Assembly (NCBI RefSeq): GCF_000176155.1
Contig: NZ_ACZO01000007.1
Location: 496,001 to 560,000 of the forward strand
Reading direction: 5' to 3'
DNA: 64,000 bases
Source: Vibrio metschnikovii CIP 69.14
GTDB taxonomy: Bacteria; Pseudomonadota; Gammaproteobacteria; Enterobacterales; Vibrionaceae
Both the position numbers and the translations under genes were made by a program. This document shows, one piece after another, positions 25,208 to 34,336 of this stretch (positions are counted from its first letter, which is position 1; the number at the start of each line of letters is the position of its first letter). The notes under the pieces are model-generated. The model had not been told where the DNA came from. It was given only the letters and a program-made list of their open reading frames with translations, and searched no databases.

Positions 25208-25258
25208 GGTGCTGTTGAACGGCTTCGAAATCACTAATCTCGAAAGATCAACAGCACC
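25208..25258. terminator. Long stem-loop after ribB
   Basis: GGTGCTGTTGA (25208-25218) pairs with TCAACAGCACC (25248-25258). An inner CTTCGA/TCGAAAG pairing extends the structure. It lies between ribB and the helicase gene and probably ends the ribB transcript, though no T-run follows. Confidence 0.55.
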
Positions 25259-25329
25259 GCATTCTTCATGTTAGAATGAACGATATTGTCGAGCGTTTTT
25301 GCTCTACGCCATTTTATTTAGAGTCTGCT

Positions 25330-26517
25330 ATGTCATTTACACAACTTGGGCTAAACGAAGCACTGATCAAATCAGTCGCTGAGCTTGGTTATCAAACTCC
25401 GACCACCATTCAAACGCAAGCGATTCCGGTTATTTTAAAAGGCCAAGATCTGATTGCCGCTGCGCAAACTGGGACCGGTAAAACGGCCGGCTTTGTGCTA
25501 CCGATTTTAGATAGATTGATGCAAGGACAAACTCAGCGCAAAAAACGTATTCGCGCGCTGATTTTAGTGCCGACTCGTGAGCTTGCCATCCAAGTTGCGG
25601 ATAATGTCAAACAGTATGCTCAATACACGGAGTTAACCAGTTTAGCGATGTATGGCGGTGTTGATGAGCAGGCACAAAAACAGCAACTGATTGACGGTGT
25701 GGATGTGTTGGTTGCCACCCCCGGACGACTGCTTGATATGTACGCTCAACGAGCGGTACATTTTGATGAAATTGAAGTGGTTGTGCTGGATGAAGCGGAT
25801 CGCATGCTCGATATGGGCTTTATTGAAGCGATTAACAAAATCATTCAACGTTTGCCAACGGAAGCGCAATTTTTACTCTTTTCCGCGACTTTATCGAATA
25901 AGGTTCGTGAGCTGGCTAAAACTGCGGTGGGTGAAGCTCATGAGATCAGCATTGCTGCTCATCAAGCCTCGAAGTCCAACATTACCCAGTGGCTTATTAC
26001 GGTCGATAAAGATCAAAAGTCAGCATTGTTGAGTCATTTAATCCATGAATATCAATGGGACCAAGCGCTGATCTTTATCGAGACCAAACACGGCGCTGCC
26101 AAATTGGCTGCGCAATTAGAAAAAAGAGGCATTGCCGCTGAAGCGTTTCATAGCGGTCGTAGCCAAGCCGTACGCGAGCAACTGTTAGCAGATTTTAAAG
26201 CCGGAAAGATCAAATATTTGATTGCGACCGGTGTTGCCGCGCGTGGTATTGATATCGATGAATTACCGCGAGTGGTCAATTACGATTTACCTTTCCCTGC
26301 TGATGAATATGTCCATCGTATTGGGCGGACAGGTCGAGCTGAGGCACAAGGCGAAGCGATTTCTTTGGTATCGAAAGACAACTTCAAAAACTTATGCATG
26401 ATAGAGAGCCGTTTAGGGCATTTGATTGAACGGCGAGAAATCGCAGGATTTGAGCCTAAACATCCAGTGCCAATATCAATTCTTAATTACGTGCCGAAGC
26501 ACAAACGCACTGAATAA
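25330..26517 (+). CDS. DEAD-box ATP-dependent RNA helicase (RhlE-like)
   Basis: The 395-aa protein has the full DEAD-box set: Q motif (TPTTIQTQAIP), motif I AAQTGTGKT, Ia PTRELAIQ, Ib TPGR, DEAD, SAT, ARGIDI and HRIGRTGRAEAQG. It unwinds short RNA duplexes in ribosome assembly or RNA decay. The C-terminal extension is short, ending YVPKHKRTE, unlike the basic tails of RhlE and SrmB. The ATG at 25330 (MSFTQLGLNEALI) is preferred; the frame is open to 25276. It is a single gene with a shared bidirectional terminator downstream. The subfamily, RhlE or another, is not certain. Confidence 0.93.
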   Translation: MSFTQLGLNEALIKSVAELGYQTPTTIQTQAIPVILKGQDLIAAAQTGTGKTAGFVLPILDRLMQGQTQRKKRIRALILVPTRELAIQVADNVKQYAQYTELTSLAMYGGVDEQAQKQQLIDGVDVLVATPGRLLDMYAQRAVHFDEIEVVVLDEADRMLDMGFIEAINKIIQRLPTEAQFLLFSATLSNKVRELAKTAVGEAHEISIAAHQASKSNITQWLITVDKDQKSALLSHLIHEYQWDQALIFIETKHGAAKLAAQLEKRGIAAEAFHSGRSQAVREQLLADFKAGKIKYLIATGVAARGIDIDELPRVVNYDLPFPADEYVHRIGRTGRAEAQGEAISLVSKDNFKNLCMIESRLGHLIERREIAGFEPKHPVPISILNYVPKHKRTE

Positions 26518-26522
26518 AAAAC

Positions 26523-26560
26523 TAAGGCTGGTGAACTGATTTTACCAGCCTTAATTTTTA
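26523..26560. terminator. Bidirectional terminator after helicase gene
   Basis: TAAGGCTGGT (26523-26532) pairs with ACCAGCCTTA (26544-26553), followed by ATTTTTA. It lies between the helicase and the convergent binding-protein gene. Confidence 0.88.
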
Positions 26561-26613
26561 TCAATATCGGAGCTCTCTGTTATTGAATGATTAGACGCAG
26601 ACCCATTGACAGA

Positions 26614-27351
26614 TTAATCCAGAGCAATCCCATACTTAAGCAGTATCTTGTCAAAAGTACCATTAGCTTTGATTTGTTCTAACCCTTGATTAAAGGCTTC
26701 GATGTACTCGAGAGCATTGGGGTTAGCTAGCCCAGAGGTAACATGGAGTGAGTTAGCAGATAACCCATTGGTAGTAAATCGATAGTTATTGGCATTCAAA
26801 CCATTATCACTCATTAAGGAACGAGCGACTAATTCATCCTCTAAAGTGACGTCGATCCGGCCTGCTTCTAAACGGCGTAAATTAGAAATTAAGTCATTGG
26901 CTTCTGAGCGATTAAATAGCGTTGAATTTAAAAAATCGTCGCCATATCCATAACCTCGAACCGTACCTACGCGTTTACCTGCGAGACTATCAAGACCGCT
27001 ATATTCAAAGGCATTCGTGGGTAGGGTAATAAACTTTATTTGGTTGTAGAGATAATGATCGCTATAAGCCAGAACGCTGGTTCGCTGTTCGGTAAACCAC
27101 GTTGCTGGTAGCAAATCAATATTGCCTGCTTGAACCTCTGCCAGTGCCCTTGCCCAAGGCATAATTTGAAACTCTAGTTGATAGCCTTGCGTTTCTAGTG
27201 CGGCGCTGACTAATTCAATAGAAAGTCCATGAGGAGCCTCTGAGGTAACAAACGGTGGCCATGGATCTTGCGCTGCTGTGAGAGTTTTCGCCCAGCTTGT
27301 CCAGCTCAGAAAAGTAAGTAATACGGTTAAACAAAGTGATGTGACTTTCAT
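26614..27351 (-). CDS. Amino-acid-type periplasmic solute-binding protein (SBP_bac_3 family)
   Basis: This 245-aa protein has a signal peptide (MKVTSLCLTVLLTFLSWTSWA) and a family-3 solute-binding fold. Characteristic parts are TAAQDPWPPFVTSEAPHGLSIELVSAAL, then IDLLPATWFTEQRTSVLAYSDHY. No ABC permease or ATPase gene lies nearby. It is the last of three minus-strand genes after a chemoreceptor and a second binding protein. It may therefore work in sensing, or as a stand-alone scavenger with an unlinked transporter. A hairpin separates it from the preceding gene. The ligand is not predictable from sequence. Confidence 0.85.
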   Translation of the reverse strand: MKVTSLCLTVLLTFLSWTSWAKTLTAAQDPWPPFVTSEAPHGLSIELVSAALETQGYQLEFQIMPWARALAEVQAGNIDLLPATWFTEQRTSVLAYSDHYLYNQIKFITLPTNAFEYSGLDSLAGKRVGTVRGYGYGDDFLNSTLFNRSEANDLISNLRRLEAGRIDVTLEDELVARSLMSDNGLNANNYRFTTNGLSANSLHVTSGLANPNALEYIEAFNQGLEQIKANGTFDKILLKYGIALD

Positions 27352-27424
27352 ACGAAGACCTCATTATCCTAATAAAACACTGGTGTCGTTTGAGTAGGGA
27401 AAACGCCACTTTGTATCAAAGGTG

Positions 27425-27464
27425 ATCACTTGAAGAGATTGAAGAAGTATTCTCTTCAAGTGAT
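27425..27464 (-). terminator. Hairpin between the two solute-binding protein genes
   Basis: A perfect 14-bp inverted repeat: ATCACTTGAAGAGA (27425-27438) with TCTCTTCAAGTGAT (27451-27464), loop 12 nt. No T-run follows on the minus strand; it is a partial terminator or mRNA-stabilising element. Confidence 0.6.
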
Positions 27465-27483
27465 GAAGTGCGGATTGATAGTA

Positions 27484-28221
27484 TTAACGGTAACCGGCAA
27501 TGATTTCATCGAGCTTACCGCTCTCTTTGATGAGATTAATTCCGTTCTGCAGTTTTTCAACATATTGATCGTTAGTACTGTTATGGAACGCGAAATAGGT
27601 TTGCGATTCATGTAGTACGTAGACGATTTCGTACAGACTGGGATCGATATTTTGTTCACGCATAATAAATACACCGACATTATCGCCATAAGCCCACAGA
27701 TCGATGCGATTAGCATCCAATTGTCTGGCGACCATTTCCGGTGATGCTGAAGGTCTTAACGCATTAGGATTGACCGCGAGATTACGCAGCAGTTGCTCAC
27801 CGATATCTTCTCTCACCACACCCACGCGATAATTATTGAGATCGCTCGGTGTGGAAATTTTGATGCCTTTGGCTTTTGGTGCCCAGAGCACGACTCGACT
27901 TTCGACAATCGGCCCCGCCCATTTAAAGAGGTTGTCTCGAGCTTCAGTACGTGTCATGGAAAATAGAACTGTATTTGGCGTTTCTAACGCCGCAGCGTAA
28001 CCTCTCGCCCATGGTTGAAGTTGTACGCTTTCGCCTTTGACAGGGTCATTGACGGCTTCTGAGGCTGATTCAAGCACATCAATAGCGATTCCCGTTAATC
28101 TCCCTTGTTCTTCATAATTAAAGGGCGGATAGATTTCAGTAATAAAATTTAGATCGTTTAAGCTTGATGCAAAACTGTAAGAAGATACGGCCAATAAACT
28201 GGCGGTGATAATTGACTTCAT
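27484..28221 (-). CDS. Periplasmic solute-binding protein (SBP_bac_3 family), chemoreceptor-linked
   Basis: The 245-aa product starts MKSIITASLLAVSSYSFASS at 28221, with AGAGGGAACACC upstream; the open frame continues to 28290 through a hairpin, so the longer form is rejected. The mature part begins NFITEIYPPFNYEEQGRLTGIAIDVL, typical of family-3 binding proteins, with FSMTRTEARDNLFKWAGPI and VGVVREDIGEQLLRNL later. Same size as, and only moderately similar to, the next gene. It directly follows an mcp gene (76 nt). Co-expression suggests that the binding protein may present its ligand to the receptor, but this is inference. Confidence 0.85.
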   Translation of the reverse strand: MKSIITASLLAVSSYSFASSLNDLNFITEIYPPFNYEEQGRLTGIAIDVLESASEAVNDPVKGESVQLQPWARGYAAALETPNTVLFSMTRTEARDNLFKWAGPIVESRVVLWAPKAKGIKISTPSDLNNYRVGVVREDIGEQLLRNLAVNPNALRPSASPEMVARQLDANRIDLWAYGDNVGVFIMREQNIDPSLYEIVYVLHESQTYFAFHNSTNDQYVEKLQNGINLIKESGKLDEIIAGYR

Positions 28222-28258
28222 GGTGTTCCCTCTTGATGACGATTGAAGTGGTATCCCT

Positions 28259-28287
28259 AGAGGAGGTAATGAACCATTACCTCCTCT
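28259..28287 (-). terminator. Hairpin between mcp and binding-protein gene
   Basis: A perfect 13-bp stem, AGAGGAGGTAATG (28259-28271) with CATTACCTCCTCT (28275-28287), has a 3-nt loop and no following T-run. Confidence 0.65.
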
Positions 28288-28296
28288 CACCGGAAA

Positions 28297-29823
28297 TTAA
28301 TGGGTTTTAAATTTAGCGACTTGTTGTTTGATTTCTTCTCCAATATTGATCACCTCTACTGACATACCTAAGTTGGTTTGAGCACCATCAGCCACGGCTT
28401 TTGATGCGTCAACGACGTCAAGTAATGAGCGGCTAATCGAGGCAATCGATACATTTTGACTTTTGGCAAGATCGGCCACGTGTTGATTTTTCTCTTTGAT
28501 GGTTTTTGCCATCAGGTTCATTTTTTCGATAACGGAGTGAGACTCTCCAAAGCGTTCAGAGGTTTTTTCTAGAGTCAGTGCGATGTCATGTAACTCTTTT
28601 TCAACCATTGAGGTGGCTTCATTGAGGGCATTGATATTGGTTTTAATTTGCTCAGTAGAATGGCTCGTTTTCACGGCTAGGTTACGGACCTCATCGGCGA
28701 CCACCGCGAATCCTCGGCCTTGTTCACCAGCTCGAGCGGCTTCGATGGCAGCGTTGAGTGCCAGTAGGTTGGTTTGTTCTGAAATGTCATTAATCACATT
28801 TAAAATGGTGTTAATTTTTTCACCTTCTTGAGAAAGGGTGGTCATTTTGCTGTTAAGCTGTAGCATTTTCTCCTGCATTTTTTTCATTTCGTGCGACGTG
28901 GTTTCAATCGTACTGTGCATCGAGTCGGTTAACGTGCTGGATGAACTGGCGTGCTGGGCGCTATCTAAAGCAGACTCATTAACTTGTTGAATTGAGTGTT
29001 GAATATCAACGGCAGCGTGTGAGATAGAATCTAACGTGTGTTGTTGTTGATTGAGTTTTACGGCATTGTCGCTCGCGATTTCTTTGCTGGCGAGTGAGGA
29101 TCGATGCAGATGCTCCGTTGACTGGATGATTTTTTGAACAATGGTTTCTAAGGACTCGGTGAATCGATTGATCCCTAAGGTAATATCTTTAAATTCGTTG
29201 AGTTTGGCTGGCTCAATCCGTTGCGTGAGATCACCATCTCCAGAAGCAAGATCCATGACCCTATCGGTAAGGTTAGCAAGAGGTTTTAATACCGTGATAC
29301 GCAACAGTAAAAGGGTGATTAAAGAGAGCAAAACATCCAGAATCAGTATCTCGATGATAACTTTTTGCATCAATTCAGATAATTGTTCGGCGATAGCAAA
29401 ATCATTGTAATATAAAACAATCGAACCGACTTTTTTGATATTACCAAAATCATCAATAAAGAATTCCTGCTCTTTTTTCCCCGTATACGATTTGGGATCA
29501 ATATTGGTGATCTCTGGGTATTCAGGATGATTGAGATAAAAGATTATGGATTTGTCATTATTGTCTTTTATCTGTATTGCACTAATCGCAGGCTCATTGA
29601 GCTCTGATAATACAATTGCCTTCGCTGAGTCAAAATCGAAGTCCCAAATCGGCTTAGGTAGACTGATCGATAAGCGATGAGTAGCATGTTCAATATTCGC
29701 ACTTAGGCTTTGATAGAGCTGCTTTTGGAAAACATTATATTTTACTGCGCCCATTCCCAATAGAATCAGAGTAATAGCCAACACAATTTGGCTAAAAAAG
29801 ATCACTTTGATACTTTTAAACAT
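28297..29823 (-). CDS. Methyl-accepting chemotaxis protein
   Basis: The 508-aa chemoreceptor has TM1 at about 8-28, a periplasmic region of about 125 residues (with [19 protein letters not shown] and [20 protein letters not shown]) and TM2 at about 155-176. A HAMP domain follows, containing [20 protein letters not shown]. The cytoplasmic methylation and signalling helices carry the hairpin tip [40 protein letters not shown]. It has no C-terminal CheR-tether pentapeptide. It passes ligand signals to CheA/CheW. It leads a unit with two family-3 binding proteins, which hints at amino-acid-like ligands. Confidence 0.94.
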   Translation of the reverse strand: MFKSIKVIFFSQIVLAITLILLGMGAVKYNVFQKQLYQSLSANIEHATHRLSISLPKPIWDFDFDSAKAIVLSELNEPAISAIQIKDNNDKSIIFYLNHPEYPEITNIDPKSYTGKKEQEFFIDDFGNIKKVGSIVLYYNDFAIAEQLSELMQKVIIEILILDVLLSLITLLLLRITVLKPLANLTDRVMDLASGDGDLTQRIEPAKLNEFKDITLGINRFTESLETIVQKIIQSTEHLHRSSLASKEIASDNAVKLNQQQHTLDSISHAAVDIQHSIQQVNESALDSAQHASSSSTLTDSMHSTIETTSHEMKKMQEKMLQLNSKMTTLSQEGEKINTILNVINDISEQTNLLALNAAIEAARAGEQGRGFAVVADEVRNLAVKTSHSTEQIKTNINALNEATSMVEKELHDIALTLEKTSERFGESHSVIEKMNLMAKTIKEKNQHVADLAKSQNVSIASISRSLLDVVDASKAVADGAQTNLGMSVEVINIGEEIKQQVAKFKTH

Positions 29824-29959
29824 AGTTAATCCTCATCCACGCTATTACCTATTTAGTATAGTCGGCGTTCCATTTACTGCTAACGGAAGGGAAAAATTAT
29901 GTTTATTTACTCGTCTAGGAAAGCGTTTTCTTGAGCATCGGTTTGATTTACCTCCATTT

Positions 29960-30856
29960 TCATGAAGGGATCGTCATGTCTAGATCGTCCCATTGTGTGC
30001 TGACAAAATCGATAAACTGCCGCACTAGAGGCGACTGATAGCTACGCGATAAATACACCGCCCACAATGCGTTGGTTGCTAAATGGTAGTCGGGTAATAT
30101 CTGGATTAGAGCGCGATCTTTTAAGTAGCGATTGGCTAAATCACAAGGGAGCAGGGCAATGCCTTTACCGTGTAATGTTGCCCGGCAGATTAAGCTCATA
30201 TCGTTGGCTCGAATCGTACCATTGACATTGACACTGTAGGTTTGGTTATGGCGAAGAAACTCCCATTTATGATGTGAAAGATGGACAAAACAGTTGTGCT
30301 TAGCTAAATCACTCGGCTGTACAATCGGTTGATGTTGAGCAAGATAAGTCGGCGCAGCACAAGCAACCGTATCGACTTGAAAAAGACGTCGAGCAATTAA
30401 TTGTTCGTCAGGTTGGGTAGTAAAACGCAGTGCAATATCCACCCGTTCATCAACCAGTTGAGCTAAGCGATCGGAAGCAAGAATATCAATCGTTACTTGT
30501 GGATGCAGATCAGTAAACGCTTCTACGGCATCAAGCAGTAGATAGCGTGCTAAGCCAATTGGTACCGAAATACGAATTCGCCCAGACAATGACTGCGATT
30601 GCTCTAGTGCTCGTATTTCTAATTCTGCCGTTTGATTGAGGATTTTTTCACACTGTCTTAGCGCTTCTTCCCCAGATGCTGTTAGGCTCACTTTGCGTGT
30701 TGTCCGATGCAACAAACGCTGTTTTAACCAATCTTCAATTTCTTGTACATGGCGTGAGACTTGTAAGCGACTTAAGTTAAGGTTTTCTGCCGCTTGAGTG
30801 AAGCTACCAATGTTGGCGACTTCTACAAAGCTGCGCATTGCGGTCAATTTATCCAT
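29960..30856 (-). CDS. LysR-family transcriptional regulator
   Basis: This 298-aa regulator has an N-terminal winged helix (MDKLTAMRSFVEVANIGSFTQAAENLNLSRLQVSRHVQEIE) and a C-terminal effector domain starting at about 90 (GRIRISVPIGLARYLLLDAV). The subtype resembles the DhcR/AaeR-like group commonly paired with a quinone or NAD(P)H oxidoreductase. It is divergent from an NAD(P)-binding gene, 120 bp apart, and a LysR-type palindrome lies at 30872-30888. It most likely controls that neighbour. Confidence 0.92.
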   Translation of the reverse strand: MDKLTAMRSFVEVANIGSFTQAAENLNLSRLQVSRHVQEIEDWLKQRLLHRTTRKVSLTASGEEALRQCEKILNQTAELEIRALEQSQSLSGRIRISVPIGLARYLLLDAVEAFTDLHPQVTIDILASDRLAQLVDERVDIALRFTTQPDEQLIARRLFQVDTVACAAPTYLAQHQPIVQPSDLAKHNCFVHLSHHKWEFLRHNQTYSVNVNGTIRANDMSLICRATLHGKGIALLPCDLANRYLKDRALIQILPDYHLATNALWAVYLSRSYQSPLVRQFIDFVSTQWDDLDMTIPS

Positions 30857-30871
30857 ACTTCTCTCTCATTA

Positions 30872-30888
30872 GTATCTTATCTAGATAC
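30872..30888. promoter_or_regulatory. Candidate LysR-type binding site
   Basis: GTATCT-N5-AGATAC fits the T-N11-A rule of LysR-family sites. It lies between the divergent LysR gene and the NAD(P)-binding gene. Confidence 0.6.
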
Positions 30889-30976
30889 AATCTACATCCT
30901 TTCTTACCATTTATCACTCGCTCAGAGGCGACTACACTAGCATCTGTTGATAAATTAAACATTAAGGTGTTAAAAA

Positions 30977-31612
30977 ATGAAAGTTGCTATTGTTGGAGCC
31001 TCGGGTTGGATCGGTAGTCATTTAGTACAAGAAGCACTGTCTCGTGGGCACGAAGTTGTCGCTATGGTGCGTGATCCCGCTAAAATGACCGATGCGAATG
31101 TCGAAGTACGTCAGTTTGATGTACACAATCAAGCCAATTGTGCTCAGTTATTTGCAGATATAGATGTCGCTATGGTGTCAATTGGCGGTCGAGCAAGTGG
31201 GGATCATAGTATTGTTGCCAAGACTGCTGAGCAGTTATTGAGTGCATTACCTCAAGCTGGAGTAAAACGTTTACTTTGGGTTGGGGGAGCTGGTTCGTTA
31301 GAAGTTTCACCGGGCGTTTCACTGGTCTCTTTACCGGATTTTCCAAGTGAATATAAACCAGAAGCGCTGGCACAAGGAGAAGCCTTAGCGGTTTTTAGAA
31401 GTAGCGATAGTCCACTGAATTGGACCTTTGTTAGCCCAGCGGCTGAGATTTTCCCCGGTGATAAGCAAGGAGCTTACCGCATTGGCGGTGATCAGTTACT
31501 CGCGGATCAAGATGGGCATAGTCGGATTTCGGTCAGTGATTATGCAGTGGCAATGCTAGATATGTTAGAAACGGCATCTTTTGCGCAGCAGCGAGTTGGA
31601 GTTGCCTACTAA
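30977..31612 (+). CDS. NAD(P)H-binding protein of the atypical SDR/NmrA type
   Basis: The 211-aa Rossmann-fold protein starts MKVAIVGASGWIGSHLVQEALSRGHEVVAMVRDPAKM; GASGWIG is the atypical-SDR nucleotide motif. The usual catalytic YxxxK of classical SDRs is not evident. Later, LLWVGGAGSLEVSPGVSLV and LNWTFVSPAAEIFPGDKQGAY are typical of the NAD(P)H-binding YwnB-like group. The divergent LysR regulator suggests induction by a stress or aromatic signal. Catalytic role is not established. Confidence 0.88.
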   Translation: MKVAIVGASGWIGSHLVQEALSRGHEVVAMVRDPAKMTDANVEVRQFDVHNQANCAQLFADIDVAMVSIGGRASGDHSIVAKTAEQLLSALPQAGVKRLLWVGGAGSLEVSPGVSLVSLPDFPSEYKPEALAQGEALAVFRSSDSPLNWTFVSPAAEIFPGDKQGAYRIGGDQLLADQDGHSRISVSDYAVAMLDMLETASFAQQRVGVAY

Positions 31613-31643
31613 CGGATCGTTATCAGCGCCGATATTTATGATC

Positions 31644-31680
31644 GTCACTAAGTGAGTGTATGCTTAGCGACGATCCGTCT
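31644..31680 (+). terminator. Terminator after the NAD(P)-binding gene
   Basis: GTCACTAAG (31644-31652) pairs with CTTAGCGAC (31663-31671), one mismatch. An outer pair ACGGATCGT/ACGATCCGT (31612-31620 with 31670-31678) can compete with it. T-rich sequence follows. Confidence 0.6.
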
Positions 31681-31696
31681 TGTTTATTCACGCTCG

Positions 31697-32149
31697 TTAT
31701 TGTTCGACGTTAATGCCATTCAAAATAAACTGGCTTTCATAAACCATTTTATAAGCATCTGAAGGTTGATGAAGCCCTTTACTGATTGCCATGATGGTTG
31801 TTTCACTGGTGATCTGTGTGGTTGAATACAACCATTTTTGCTTATTTTCAGCCTGTGAAATTTGGTTTTTAGCAACAGAATCAACATTGATTTCCTCATC
31901 CAAGAGGGTGAAGTAAGCGTATCCGGCTTGACTCGCTAACTCTGCACTTTTACGCAAAATATACTTACGAGCAATGGCTCTGTCTGTGTAATCATTACCA
32001 ATAAAACTGATTTGCCAAGTATCTTGAGCAAGCGCTTGTACATCGAATCCTTTACCAAAAGACCAAAAGTTTTTTTCTGTTTGATAAGGTGTTGCACAGC
32101 CAGAAAGCAGTAATAACCCTGCGATAATCATTACGATGTTCTTTTTCAT
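31697..32149 (-). CDS. Small lipoprotein of unknown function
   Basis: The 150-aa protein has a lipoprotein signal ending LLLLSGCATPYQ (lipobox LSGC, Cys about 18). The mature part reads FGKGFDVQALAQDTWQISFIGNDYTDRAIARKYILRKSAELA, a pattern shared by the CC0125/CC1285-type lipoproteins, which contain a helix of conserved alanines for 'A-A-Q-A-G-Y' packing. The residue after the Cys is Ala, so outer-membrane sorting is likely. No function is known. It stands alone before an SMR transporter gene on the same strand, 151 bp away. Confidence 0.8.
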   Translation of the reverse strand: MKKNIVMIIAGLLLLSGCATPYQTEKNFWSFGKGFDVQALAQDTWQISFIGNDYTDRAIARKYILRKSAELASQAGYAYFTLLDEEINVDSVAKNQISQAENKQKWLYSTTQITSETTIMAISKGLHQPSDAYKMVYESQFILNGINVEQ

Positions 32150-32300
32150 TTATTTTCTCTATTAAACGTGGTGGATAAAGATATAAGGCCTTACTTAAGA
32201 GAAGTTTACCTAATATTGACATCGATAATTGTCTGGAAATGTCTGTTGATGTCTTTTTTCTTTGAAAAAGACTCCTTATCGCTCACATTAATGGTGGTGA

Positions 32301-32636
32301 TTAATGAGTGATGGATTTAGAGAATATTTGTATAATCATGATACCTACGACAATGAAAGTGATACCAATTAATGCAGGGACATCTAAACTTTGTTTATAA
32401 ATAAAAAACGACATAATAGAAACCAGCAGAATACCCATCCCTGCCCATATCGAATAAGCGATGCCAATATTCATGGTTTGTACGACTTGAGATAAACCAT
32501 AAAAAGAGATGCAATACCCGATAACCACAAAGCAACTCGGCAGAAATCGAGTAAAACCATAGGAAGCTTTCATCATCGTTGTTGCCATGGTTTCTGCAAG
32601 GATAGAAACCATTAATATAATATATACTTTCTGCAT
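32301..32636 (-). CDS. Small multidrug resistance (SMR/EmrE-type) transporter
   Basis: This 111-aa membrane protein has four transmembrane helices. The key glutamate is in LAETMATTMMKASYGF (TM1, about residue 15), and YSIWAGMGILLVS marks TM3. This E in TM1 binds protons and cationic drugs in EmrE. The length matches the family (about 105-115). Whether it exports quaternary compounds or guanidinium cannot be decided, though the motifs fit the multidrug EmrE type better than the Gdx type. It is followed by a large membrane protein gene upstream on the same strand (44 nt apart) in an AT-rich stretch. Confidence 0.92.
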   Translation of the reverse strand: MQKVYIILMVSILAETMATTMMKASYGFTRFLPSCFVVIGYCISFYGLSQVVQTMNIGIAYSIWAGMGILLVSIMSFFIYKQSLDVPALIGITFIVVGIMIIQIFSKSITH

Positions 32637-32679
32637 AAAATTGATGCCTGTCGAAATTAATAAAAATAATGAATAGAAT

Positions 32680-33993
32680 TTATTTTGTGGATAAATTTAA
32701 ATTTAGTTTCCTCATTTTCCACAAGCGGCGTTTATACCACGGAACCGTCGTTGCGTGAACCATTCGATGTAGTGCGCGAGAATAATCCATGACCAAGCCC
32801 GGAGTCCATGCCATCATTAGCGCTCGTCTTCTTATTTGTGCGGCGATCCATAACTCTGGAGTACACATTATTTTTAATAGAGATAAGAAATTCTGATTTG
32901 GCCGAGCTAGAATACCTTCTAAGGCCGCTTCTAAAGCATAAGCAACCGTACTAGAGCAATTTTGATGCGTTATATTATAAATCGGATATTGACGATAACT
33001 TTCCCAAAAATTTAGCAAAGCATCGCGATTATAATGTTCAAACATAATCTTTTGATCGGATTCACACCAGTCGGCAGCTTCAGTTTGATAGTCTGATAAA
33101 AACCGTCCAGGTACATTATTATCTGGCGTTGCTCTTAATAAGCGAAAAAAGTCAGCTGCTTTGCGATCGATATCTTCCTCTGGGTATAAGCTTACATAAA
33201 GCTTAGAGGGTAACTCTAATGAGGCGTGACCGGTCGAAATAGTACCATTTTTATCAACTGCAGCAATATAACGATTAATAATTGGACGTGGTAAGGGAGG
33301 CGTGCTTGCTGAACCGACAGGTGTCCAAATATGAATAGTTAAAGGCTGTTGGAGAGATTGAGTGGCTCGATGTGATACCTTCGATACGGTGTTCTGTTTG
33401 ATAGAGTCGAGAGATAACTTAGGGTTGATAATCTGAAATATGGTTAATCCTTTTTCTATATAACGAGATCGAGTAGCAATCGATAAAGCACTCACGCCAG
33501 TCCCAATCATAATTAAGCCGATAAAAAAAGATAGTGTCGATTGATGATGAGTTAAAATAAAAAATGAAAATAACATTTGGAATATTCCCCATGCAAGAGT
33601 AATTTTCCATCGATAGAATCGGACGATCCAAGCAGAAGCCATAGCAAAGGATCCGGTAATAAAATAAGCGAGAACAAAAATCGCTGAGATAATTTCGTTA
33701 CTGTATCCATTATTCATTAATAAAATATAGGAGAAAAATAAAAAAACAATTCCCTTACATAATAGTAAGTGGTTTTTATTTTTTATGCTGCATAGAGCAA
33801 TGCTTAAGGTCATTAAGCTTTCAAATAATAAAATAAGACCAAAGGTATTTTTAGGGAATAATAGCTGTTGATTCAATCCATCAAAAAAGATAAAAGCACC
33901 AGTCATCACCCACAAAATTCCGAAAATCCATAGGTAAAGTGAGTGTTTTTTAACAAAGTCGGAACCTAAAAGTAGTAAAGCAATCTGTAACAT
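32680..33993 (-). CDS. HdeD-like membrane protein fused to a permuted NlpC/P60-type cysteine-peptidase-like domain
   Basis: The first ~175 of 437 residues form about six transmembrane helices in paired repeats, like HdeD/DUF308 proteins. From about 215 onward a soluble domain follows. It has TGHASLEL (possible catalytic His, about 255), and THQNCSSTVAYALEAALEG (possible catalytic Cys, about 345). His before Cys is the order in circularly permuted papain-like NlpC/P60 folds. The tail is basic and aromatic. The gene is A/T-rich. Its function is unknown; a cell-wall, lipid or protein amidase is possible. Start ATG 33993 lacks a clear ribosome site; other starts within the first helix are possible. 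Confidence 0.72.
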   Translation of the reverse strand: MLQIALLLLGSDFVKKHSLYLWIFGILWVMTGAFIFFDGLNQQLLFPKNTFGLILLFESLMTLSIALCSIKNKNHLLLCKGIVFLFFSYILLMNNGYSNEIISAIFVLAYFITGSFAMASAWIVRFYRWKITLAWGIFQMLFSFFILTHHQSTLSFFIGLIMIGTGVSALSIATRSRYIEKGLTIFQIINPKLSLDSIKQNTVSKVSHRATQSLQQPLTIHIWTPVGSASTPPLPRPIINRYIAAVDKNGTISTGHASLELPSKLYVSLYPEEDIDRKAADFFRLLRATPDNNVPGRFLSDYQTEAADWCESDQKIMFEHYNRDALLNFWESYRQYPIYNITHQNCSSTVAYALEAALEGILARPNQNFLSLLKIMCTPELWIAAQIRRRALMMAWTPGLVMDYSRALHRMVHATTVPWYKRRLWKMRKLNLNLSTK

Positions 33994-34336
33994 GTTGAGC
34001 CTATTCTTATTCTTTAACTACAGCGATGAAATGAAGATAAAAATATCTTATGAATGGAGTCTACCTAAAACCTGAACCAATGACTGTCTGCATATGTCAC
34101 CTTCTGTCTTGGTGATTTTGATTAATATGAGGATTGGGTCATTTTCCGTCTTTTTGATGGTTTTTTATTGGGGGTTTATTTTTAAGATATTGTATAATAA
34201 GGATTATTTATCCATACAATCCCATACATTAGTTACCGAGCATGAAGCAATAAAACGCTGTATAATTGTGCTCTATGTCTATTTACTCTGGTGAGTGATT
34301 TATCCCACCACTGACGAAGTGTGAGTAATCAATACT
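33994..34336. other. AT-rich intergenic region
   Basis: This 343-bp divergent stretch should contain promoters for the membrane/peptidase gene and the VirK-family gene. A 66-codon plus-strand frame (34094-34294) has no ribosome site and no recognisable sequence, so it is not called. No repeat is apparent. Confidence 0.45.

Noticed and set aside
27430..27615. Plus-strand 61-codon frame opposite the binding-protein gene
   Set aside because: Lies antisense to a clear gene and through a hairpin; no protein features.
34094..34294. Plus-strand 66-codon frame
   Set aside because: Hydrophobic, A/T-rich and without ribosome site or family match; likely a chance frame in AT-rich DNA.
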